From Sycobia sp. Sy_11 (Eukaryota > Arthropoda > Insecta > Hymenoptera > Epichrysomallidae): a stretch of DNA of 64,000 nt. The stretch lies in assembly GCA_018907035.1 (NCBI GenBank), contig JACCIC010000125.1, positions 310,001 through 374,000 on the forward strand, given 5' to 3'. Shown here piece by piece: positions 55,966 to 64,000 of this stretch (its first letter is position 1; each line of letters begins with the position of its first letter). A model generated the notes under the pieces. That model worked only from the letters and a program-made list of their open reading frames with translations, was not told the DNA's origin and did not search any database. The translations under genes and the position numbers were made by a program.

Positions 55966-56639
55966 GAGTCATTTTCTCAAAGAGACTGGTAAGTCTCTCC
56001 GTCTCTTCTGTTAACCTAGAGTTGGAGGACCTCACCTCTGCGTTTAATTTGGTGTCTATGTTTACTGGTGTTATGCCTTGATGTTAGATCCTTCGATGGT
56101 GCTTACGGTATTCGTTAGATATATTTTCTCTAATTGTGAGTCTTCGGGCACCTCTACTTTTATGAGTGGTGTCCCTTCTTTATTTCGTGAGTTTACAATA
56201 AACGAATTTATTATTGTCGAGTTTTGCTTAGTACATATCTTATAATATTGTCGTTTAAATTAGTTATTAATTATTATTGTAAAATTATTATTGATTCATG
56301 TTAAATTACTATTATCGCGACTATCGGTGCTATTTAAAATAATTATAAATGTATGTTCTAGTCATGTGTATTTTTTTTTGCATCTATTTCCAATTCTTTT
56401 GTCTTGTCTATTTCAGAAAAGCTGCTTTGTTACTTATTTGTTAACCTGCTGACATGGGGAGTCGCCCTTTTTAGCAATAATATTTATTTATTATAGTACG
56501 AGTAAATAGATATTAGTTATTATATTGTTTATTTATTATTATAATGTTATTTATTCTAATTAAAAATTAATAGTACAAGGTTTGGCAGCATGTAAGAGTA
56601 AATGCTACTATCATAGTACTATATTTTGAATTAAGTTTG
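55966..56639 (-). other. Gypsy 2 leader near gag; no gene
   Basis: AT-rich, no ORF. Confidence 0.4.
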
Positions 56640-58500
56640 TTTTAAGGAGCCCGAAGACTGTAAAATTTTCGAAAAATCCATTTTTTTTTAATTTGCTAAA
56701 TCTATAGCTTAGATATTGAAGAACCTGTATGTAAAGTTTCAAACAAAAATTCGAACTCTAAGTAATTCAAAAGAGCGCCAGACGCTGACGTGTCGGCTGA
56801 GCATATTTGGCGTTTCGGAGCACTGTACGCGTATGGTAAATTCTCCTGTTTGCTTTGATTATTCTAGCTCAAAAAAAAATCATAGATGGCAGCATGTTTG
56901 TAGAAGTATATACACACATATACTTTTGTATACATGTATACATTACGGTAGACATAACCTTAAATTTAGTGAAAACAACGTGCTCTTGTTTTGTTGTCGA
57001 AATTTCTTATTCTCGTGTTTTTCAAAGTTAAATTCTTGTGTTTATTTTTGAATAATGGATAGAAGAAATAAAAGACACTGTGCTGGTAAGCCGACAAACA
57101 GAAGAGATAGAAAAAAACAAAGAGTTGGTCCAGAAAATAGATATGTTACAGAGAAAGTGACGGTGAATACTAGTACATCTGAGCAGAAGCTCAATACTTC
57201 TTTTGAGGATTCAGACGTGTCGATCGATTCAAGTGTTTCTTCTAGAGTCTTTTTTTTATTTATTTTTTATCTATTTTTTCAAAGCTAAGCCAAGTAGTAA
57301 AATGTAAAACATGTGGAGGAGACGTGGAGTTCTCTGAAACTGCGAGCAGAGGATTGGGTTTCAATTTAATAATGACATGTAAAACGTGTAACCCAACGAA
57401 AATCATTTCTTGCCCTAACATAAAAAATGCTTTCGAAGTTAATCGTAGATTTGTTTTTGCCATGAGGATGCTTGGAGTCTCTCAAGCCGGAGCCGAAAAA
57501 TTTTGCGCCTTCATGGACCTTCCTCGGCCTCTCTTTCTGAAAACGTATGCTGAATTGACCGAAATCGTTAGAAATACTACAGAAAAGGTAAAAGATATGT
57601 CAATCAAGAGTGCAGGTGATGAAGAAAAACGGCTAACGTTGGAGAAAAATACAGATTTCGTCGGATTGACCGTCTCAGGCAATGGCAGTTGGCGAAAACC
57701 AAGTCGTGTTCGAAAACCAACCCGTCTCAGTCGTGACGATCTTTTAAAACGATGCTTGGGTGCTTTCAATCAGAATATTAACGAAAGCTTCAACAACATT
57801 ATCTGTAAATTCGCGCCGAAATCAACGTTCAGTGGAGTAAGAACTGCGGATATTGCAGCAAACATAAGTACTATAATATTTAATAATGGTCAAACAGCAC
57901 TTCTACGTGTGTTAGAATTCATGTGAATCCGTATCAGAATGAATCTTTACGATTACTGTCAAAAGATTGACAAAGAACTCATCGTCATACACAGGCAAAC
58001 ACATGTGAAGGACGTTTGCATGACCAGGAATTGCGCCGAAAACAAATGATGGATGCGGAAGAGCTGCTCTACGGCCCTGGGATTGCCGAGTAACAAAATA
58101 AATCACGTAAGACCTTTTTTACTACCTTTTTTAATTCGAGTTGCTCCTTTCAAAACTTAAAACGCGATTATCTAGAAACCATATTTTTTGACCGCGTTGA
58201 CAGCATAACTGGAAAAGTTTTTATCCGATCGACCTAATTCAAATTGCATTCTATTCGGGAATAGTGTCGCTTCTGCTCGTCGTAGCCGTTTTTCGATATA
58301 TGCCAAACTTTTTTTTTATAAATAATTTAGTGCAAAATTTTACGTGAAAAAAAACACTTTTTCTTCAAACAGACCCATTTTTTTCTAATCAATATTTTTA
58401 AAATCTCCTACGTCAAACAGTAGCTACTAATGTATATTTCAAGAATCTTTTTTGTTCTTCGCTCTAGGAGACTCCGTTTTAAAAGAATTTAAAAAAAAAA
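56640..58500 (+). mobile_element. MULE (Mutator-like) DNA transposon, internally deleted, nested in Gypsy 2
   Basis: Encloses the transposase remnant at 57055-58095 on the strand opposite to the host retroelement. Possible terminal similarity: TTTTAAGGAGCCCGAAG near 56640 versus TTTTAAAACGGAGTCTCC read inward from about 58490. The termini and target duplication are uncertain. Confidence 0.55.
57055..58095 (+). pseudogene. Mutator-like transposase, central catalytic part deleted
   Basis: ATG 57055 opens a basic N-terminus (RRNKRHCAGKPTNRRDRKKQR). After a T-rich interruption (57250-57290, intron or frameshift) the frame continues CKTCGGDVEFS, NRRFVFAMRMLGVSQAGAEKFCAFMDLPRP, FVGLTVSGNGSWRKP and then SRDDLLKRCLGAFNQNINESFNNIICKFAPK. 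In related proteins the G-S-W block is followed by a long catalytic region before the N-E-S-F-N block. Here they are adjacent, so several hundred residues are missing in frame. The C-terminus (ELLYGPGIAE, stop 58092) is reached in another frame after 57926. Relatives are annotated as Mutator-like transposases. Confidence 0.75.
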
Positions 58501-59766
58501 TTTTATTTGTTATAAATAATTAGAAGTTAATTGTTATTACCATTAATCTGATGGTTAATTGTATGGGTGATTCTTTCACTCATAAATATGTTCTCCTCAG
58601 CAACTGACTTTGGAGATTATCTCCAATGGTGATGTATCCACAACAGAGTATGTTAATACTGCTATTGCTCTATAATTGCAATTAACTAATTAACTCCTTA
58701 AGTTGCTATTATAGTATAATAAATTACGTTGATTATTTGATCGTATTAATGCTCCATCAATACTTTTCTCCTTATCGACTTGCGGGTTGTTCAATTTCTG
58801 TAATGTTGACAGTTATCACTTATAATTGTTATTATATATGTGTTTTTTTTTCTTGTAAGTATTATTATTTAGCTATGGAGTGAAATTATATTAGAAAAAG
58901 CTGTTTTAAAATGTATTTATTGCATGGTAGCCTATATCTGTTATGATGATGCCTTGTCTTATTTGTTTATTTGTTTGATGCTTGAAATGTTGTTGACTTT
59001 ACCCGCTAATTTTATAATATTTATCGCTTTATATATTTTGTTATATCTATTATATTATTGTAATTTGTTTTAATTATTTTCACAGTGCCTCTAGTCGTTC
59101 AGGTTATATATATTGTGCCTAATTTAAGGTTTATTTTAAATTCACAAATTTTATATTTATATGTTACTCACTATGGACTCATTTTAATTCCAAATACTTG
59201 GGACATAATTAAACCATATGCGAGATCACCTAGAATTTTATAAATAAAAGAATACGGTAGCACAATTAAATTTAGTGTGTTTAATGTACTATTTTCTCTT
59301 CCTATTGGTACTGTCTTCCTCTAAAAATGGAGGAACGCAAAATAAATGCCGATGAGTGAGATGCTTTATTCGCATCTATTCTAATATAGCATCTTCTTCT
59401 GTCAATCCTCAGTACAAGTACTTAGTCAAGTTAATACGGGGGTCACTGAACTTATTGGTTACTTAAAGAAAATCCTTAAGTCACACAACTGTTTTCAATT
59501 TCTGCTATTAATGTAGCGGCTGTTACTTTACAGTATTTTACCGCTTTGTAATGCTGCAATTTGTCCTTATGTCTTGAAGAACGTTATTTTAATAAAGGGA
59601 AAATTCTACTGTGCTACAGCTGTCAGCTGGCACAGTGCAAAATAAGGGGGTAGAATAACGAAGAATACCACTAAATGTTTATATATAAAGAAAAGTATAA
59701 GGGACATGAACATCGGAAGGGGCAATGTTACACATATGTAATAAATAATATTTTAGATATGCATAT

Positions 59767-59801
<35 letters not shown>

Positions 59802-60695
59802 ATAAAATATATGTAATATAAATATAATCATGTAGTAATAAAAGAAAATATATATACATGTACAATGAATATAGATGCGGATATTAACTGTATGTAAATA
59901 ATAGCAATATAACAATATTCCTAAGGTCAGGATGACAAACATAGCAGATGAATATAACAGATGAATATAGTTTTAGAATACCTTCTTTTATTAATAAGGT
60001 AAATAAGTACCAGTCCTGCGTGCTTTCCCTTGTAAATAATTACATTATAGTAACAATACTGAAGGTTAATTTACCTCTCAGGGCACCTTCTTGAACACAC
60101 ATAACAATAAGTGCTTATTATTATTCGCCCCCCCTTTTGACATTAAGTCAAGGAGTTTCAAAAGCTGTTGTCCATTTATTCTGCTGAATATTTGTAATCC
60201 CTAAAAGGTGCACACTGTGAATTATATACTTTTTCTATTACACATTATTATATACTGAGTCATATAATATTATGTAATATCATCACATATATATACTACT
60301 CTTACAATATAACCTATGCTGATGTTATCTGCGTTTACTGAGAGGGAAGAAAAAAAAGGTGTATATTATAAAATATCAGTGAGATACAATTTGCATCTCT
60401 CAGTCTAGTTGTGCTTGTAGCAGCCGCTTGCTGCTACGGCACCTATTTGTGCGCACGGTCAAAATGACCGCTCGACCGCGCTGTCAATTACATTTTCACT
60501 TTCGGCTTTTTTTTTTCTTTTCTTTCAGCTTTTTTATGTTTATAGGGAGACGGGGATTTTTCGTGGTAGGGATTTCTGCACGCAACTATTACTTTTTCAT
60601 ATTTTCCGCGAACAAAAATATCCGTGCGGCGTCTTCTTTTCGCCGTATTCGACGCGCATTCAATTTGCCACGTGTATGTGTGCCGCGAGCCTCAT
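58501..60695 (-). other. Gypsy 2 leader, distal part; non-coding
   Basis: AT-rich with no credible ORF. (TG)n is at 59769-59798. 60400-60695 is GC-richer and adjoins the PBS. Further unrecognised insertions are possible, since 2.2 kb is long for a leader. Confidence 0.4.
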
Positions 60696-60708
60696 GCTAT
60701 GGGCGCCA
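60696..60708 (-). promoter_or_regulatory. Primer-binding site of Gypsy 2
   Basis: On the minus strand TGGCGCCCATAGC begins two bases after the 5' LTR. The first nine bases equal those of the Gypsy 1 PBS at 16930, indicating the same primer tRNA class. Confidence 0.75.
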
Positions 60709-60710
60709 TT

Positions 60711-61242
60711 TGTGACGACGTTTTCTCGCCGTTTCACTTATCTTGAAGCAATGCTACATGCGTCCACGAGTACTCCGTATTAAGCTGAAAACGGACTGGG
60801 GAACTTGACGGGAGAAATCAATGGACAGTAAGTTCTGTATCAAACAACAAGCTTCATGCTCTTTTATTCACTCGCGCACACTCTCACACTCGTTACGCTG
60901 CGATTTCACGCGTACACACACAGATTGCATAACACCACCTCGCCTCACTCACTAGCGGGTCCCGCGGCACTTCCACGTACATTCTATTCTGACGCGAAGA
61001 CAAACAATATAATTACAATTACTTTCGATACACGGAGGACGGGGACACGCGATAGGGACGCAACACGGACGGACGATCCGCATGAATACGATCGCGGCGC
61101 GGATACGCTGACGGCGAACGCAACGACCCTAATCTTTAGCGCACTTTATTAAAGGTAACGGAAAACTACTTGCCTTTGTCGTCCTCTGCTGGGCGACCTG
61201 GGGCTGCCTCGCGAGCTGGCTGCTAGAGACGCGGCAGTCGTT

Positions 61243-61279
<37 letters not shown>

Positions 61280-61875
61280 ACACCAGTCGGGAAGACGGCC
61301 GCGGTTGCGGCGATGTTGAACTCGCTCTCTCTTTCTATCTTTCGCGCTGCTTGACACTCGTCGGGCAGGCCGTTGGAAGTGCTGCTGCTGCTGTGGCCAT
61401 CGGCTGAGTAGAGATGGCGAGAGAGAGAGCGGGATGCTCTCTGGCTTCAGGCCGTGCACGACTCCGGTCGGGCAGGCCGCGGCAGGCGCTGCTGCGATGA
61501 AGGCCGTCGACCAGATGGTGGTGACTGGGGAGTAGGTCGCTCTCGCGGTGCGTACAAGGCTTCGATGGGCGCCGTCCTCTTCGTCAGAGACGTATATGCT
61601 AATAATGAGCCTCTTGGCTTAGAGAGACACCTTGGCTAGCGTGCGTAGGTGTACGAGCCACTCTCGATGCGGGGCTATAGTTTTTTCGTCAGGTCGTAAG
61701 TTGTAGAGCTTAAGAGCGTCTATACTGCGCCGTGGCTTGACGAAGAAGAAGGCCTTCGCCTCTCTCTCTCGGTCAAGCGTCGCGTCGCGCGCGCCCTTTA
61801 AGCTCACGAATGCATTATTCGCGCTTACGCGCGCACACGGTTTTTACCGCACGGAGACAGCCGATCGGGGCGGTT

Positions 61876-61878
<3 letters not shown>
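60711..61878 (-). repeat. 5' LTR of Gypsy element 2 (1,168 bp)
   Basis: On the + strand it runs from TGTGACGACG to GGGCGGTTACA. The first ~900 bp match 50577-51506. A primer site follows on the minus strand. It contains (CT)n near 61248-61276 and a GC-rich body; frames within it are not genes. Confidence 0.85.

Positions 61879-61930
<52 letters not shown>
61879..61930. repeat. (TA)n tract, right flank of Gypsy element 2
   Basis: About 26 TA units directly after the LTR end. Confidence 0.95.
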
Positions 61931-61938
<8 letters not shown>

Positions 61939-61964
61939 ATATTATATTGTACAAATTATATATA

Positions 61965-62225
61965 CAAATTTTAAATACGGTTTCTACTCATTAATTTTGT
62001 ACTGGCGTGTACGGGCGGTTGATTACGATATCCCATTGCTTCAAGAGGATTTCTATAGGCAGTTGTGTTTGGATGATATAATCTGGGGTGTCTCTGGGCG
62101 ATTTCTACGTGGAATATTGTATTGAGTTAATTGAAAATGAGATCTATGTATGAAGAATCAGCTTCTATGTATAGATTCGTGTTTGGACGGTATAATACGA
62201 TATCTAGGTCTTTTTAAACGTTCAA
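61965..62225. repeat. Minisatellite of ~60-bp units, locus 2
   Basis: Four imperfect units beginning TTCTA, with GTGTTTGGAYGRTATAAT and CGATATC motifs. The first unit shares GCGTGTACGGGCGGTTGA and TACGATATCCC with locus 1 at 46775. Like locus 1 it lies next to a (TA)n tract. Confidence 0.65.
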
Positions 62226-62269
62226 ACGAAGAAAAATAGTCTCTTTTCACAATTCATAAGTTAATAGAA

Positions 62270-62375
62270 TGTATAAAAATAAAAATATAATTTGTCGTCA
62301 CAAACTATTTTCAGTATGATTTGGCATACAGAACCATTTTATAAGAGAAGGGGAAAGAAAGACAGAGAGACAGAG
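62270..62375 (-). repeat. Dispersed repeat family 3, copy 4 (partial, inverted)
   Basis: Reverse complement of the segment around 50185-50275 (CTTATAAAATGGTTCTGTATGCCAAATCATACTGAA ends). It is cut at 62376 by the 3' end of the CR1-type element. Confidence 0.7.
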
Positions 62376-62662
62376 AATTAGAATTAGAATTAGAATTGTA
62401 TTTATTAGAGCCTAAGGACTCGTGGTCCTTCATAGGCCAGCATAGCAATATTACAATAATAGTCAAGCTATATATCATAACACAAATTAATCATAATTTC
62501 AATATTATATATATAATAACACTTTCTAACAATATAAATATAAAAATATAATAATATAATAGAATAAAAGTGAAATATATAATAATAACAGAAAAAAAAA
62601 AATAATAACAATAATAATAATAATATTAACATTACTTAGAAGGTGCTTATGTGTATCATAAA

Positions 62663-63070
62663 TCAATTACTAAGATAATGTTCTCTATAGAATCGAATCA
62701 GCACAGGTTTAAAAGCAGAGGTTTTATAGGAAGATCTTATATGTGCTGGTATCTCATTCCACAAACGTGAAGCAGCAATGGTGAATGAGTACATATTGCG
62801 TGATAATCGTGCCCTATGAATAAATTGGTCAATGTCAACATCACGGAGCGAAGCTAAACTGATACTTTTTTTAAATTTTAGCTTATTATAAACATAAAGT
62901 GGTTCACCGAGTCTCAGTATAGATGCCAGTAGCATAACGGTAAGGTACTCTCTACGTAGATTATATGGTAAAATTCCTGGGGTCCTGTAAGCGGAGGAAA
63001 TATGATCGGATTTTTTAAAGTCTAAAGCGAATGGAATTGCAGCGTTCTTACAGCGATGTAACTTCAACAT
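62663..63070 (-). pseudogene. CR1-group reverse transcriptase, C-terminal region
   Basis: The open stretch ends with the usual RT C-terminus: YLTVMLLASILRLGEPLYV, FTIAASRLWNEIPAHIRSS and AFKPVLIRFYREHYLSN. The R-L-W-N-x-I/L-P-x-x-I-R motif is typical of CR1/Jockey-type elements. It follows the palm and thumb in other frames (63071-64000). Confidence 0.8.
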
Positions 63071-64000
63071 CAGTTCGGCGGAAAGGTCAAAAAAAGAAAG
63101 AACAGCAATAATCTAAGTATGGGAAGACTAGCTGCTTAATAAGTCTTACTTTTAACTGACGTGTAAAGCAGTTACTGTTTTTGCATAATCTTGCTAACCC
63201 TGCAAAACATTTCCTTGCGGTGAGCATGCATTGCGGAGCCCAAGTTAAGGAGCTATCGAAGGTAATACCGAGTATTTTAATAGTATTAGTGTATGCAACT
63301 CTATCGTGGTTTAAGTGAAGTCACTTTAAATCGGAGATAGGGAGACGACTCACAAAGTTCTTTGTACCTAACCAAATGTATTGTGTTTTACTGGCGTTGA
63401 TAGAAAGGCCATATGAATTCGCCCAAACAAATAGATTATGAAGGTTAGTGTTCATCTTCATAATTATTATTTCTAAATCACTAAACTGCCCGCTAATTTA
63501 AATGGTAAAATCGTCAGCGTAGAGGTGATGTTTACTATATTGGAGAGCTAATGGAGCATCATTAAAAAATAGAGAGAACAACGATGGGGCAAGTCAGCTA
63601 CCTTGTGAAACCCCAGATATGCGAGTCATCATAGAGGAATTTTCACCTGTAGTTAAGCTTACGTATTGTTTCCTATTAGATAAAAATGAGGCAATCCAGT
63701 TAAACGAAGCATCAGAAAAACCAAAGTGTTCCAGTTTTCTGCATAATAACGGTATATTAACCAAGTCGAAAGCTCAAGAAAAGTCAATCGCAACCAAGAG
63801 TACCACTTCATTGTTATCGCAGGCTTGGCGAATGTTATCACAAATTTTTAATAGAGCTGCTTGTGTGCTATGTAGTTTTCTAAAACTCGACTGGTAGTTG
63901 TCTAGTATCTTATTTTCGGTGATAAACCCGGAAATTTGCTTATATGCAACACGGTCTATAATGACTCATATCACGTGGCGGTTGACATTTAGGTATTGGA
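63071..64000 (-). pseudogene. CR1-group reverse transcriptase, fingers and palm, with stops
   Basis: The minus-strand translation gives DNYQSSFRKLHSTQAALLK, VVLLVAIDFS-stop-AFDLVN (motif A), SGVSQGS-stop-LAPSLFSLFFND, HHLYADDFTI (catalytic YADD), SYGLSINASKTQY and IKILGITFDSSLTW. At least four stops and some frame changes are present, so it is inactive. It continues past the window. Confidence 0.8.

Larger units (their letters stand above)
50577..61878 (-). mobile_element. Ty3/Gypsy LTR retrotransposon 2, ~11.3 kb with nested insertions and a 3' deletion
   Basis: Minus-strand order: 5' LTR (61878-60711), PBS (60708 downward), leader with a nested MULE, gag (55965 to about 54160), degenerate protease (53887-53426), RT split by a solo LTR (53373-53213 and 52247-51821), start of RNase H (51750-51507), then the truncated 3' LTR. 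Both LTRs are of the same family and orientation, and both outer flanks are (TA)n tracts. Integrase and most of RNase H are lost. Confidence 0.85.
62376..64000 (-). mobile_element. CR1-group non-LTR retrotransposon, 3' part
   Basis: The minus strand carries RT from its N-terminal motifs at the window edge to the stop at 62663. A 3' UTR and three to four tandem ATTCTA units (62376-62397) follow in place of a poly(A) tail. A short microsatellite-like 3' end is typical of CR1-group elements. The element extends beyond the window at 64000. Confidence 0.75.

Noticed and set aside
60428..60715. 95-codon frame ending at the Gypsy 2 LTR
   Set aside because: It runs against the element's direction, contains a Phe-rich T-run artefact, and overlaps the PBS.

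Overview
This window is eukaryotic nuclear DNA from an insect-type genome. It is AT-rich and intron-bearing, and transposable elements occupy most of it. The mixture of an R1-clade retrotransposon, a Polinton/Maverick, several mariner lineages, Penelope-like elements, Gypsy and Copia LTR elements, a CR1-type element and very many (TA)n and (GA)n tracts fits a hymenopteran, perhaps an ant. That species-level placement is inference. No prokaryotic genes, CRISPR array or rRNA gene are visible.

Only one ordinary host gene is recognisable: a beta-1,3-galactosyltransferase (GT31 family) on the + strand. Three coding exons are present (24810-25041, 48526-48791, 49104-49378) with matching splice phases. 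Intron 1 is about 23.5 kb and is filled with mobile DNA. The third intron continues past 49379 and no further exon was found before the window ends.

Layout. 1-980: no gene. 980-6320: degraded R1-clade non-LTR element (- strand), flanked by a diverged direct repeat of about 100 bp. 6955-14262: Polinton remnant with an integrase-chromodomain piece (+), a DNA polymerase B gene (-) that still carries an 83-nt intron, and a divergently oriented uncharacterised gene (+) split by an intact 1,281-bp mariner. 15160-15985: dispersed repeat. 16017-23081: Gypsy element (+) with both LTRs, PBS, PPT and an uninterrupted 785-codon pol frame created by an in-frame deletion. 24507-24719: tRNA-derived SINE. 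25244-30774: cluster of Penelope-like copies with three hammerhead ribozyme copies. 32000-32595 and 34451-35242: LTR fragments or solo LTRs. 33174-33366: long foldback. 36560-36787 and 45205-45650: two mariner fossils. 37072-44506: Copia element with 146-bp LTRs and a large pol deletion. 50577-61878: a second Gypsy element (-), about 11.3 kb, nested with a foreign LTR and an internally deleted MULE. 62376-64000: 3' part of a CR1-group element (-).

The strongest cross-cutting signals are: LTR elements repeatedly sitting inside (TA)n tracts; hammerhead ribozymes in the Penelope copies with a compensatory change in stem I; a mariner that landed exactly at a TA inside an open reading frame; and a spliceosomal intron inside Polinton polymerase B. 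Most coding sequences here are pseudogenes. The mariner transposase and the Gypsy pol frame are open throughout. Gene-level statements come from motif reading of translations, not from database searches.
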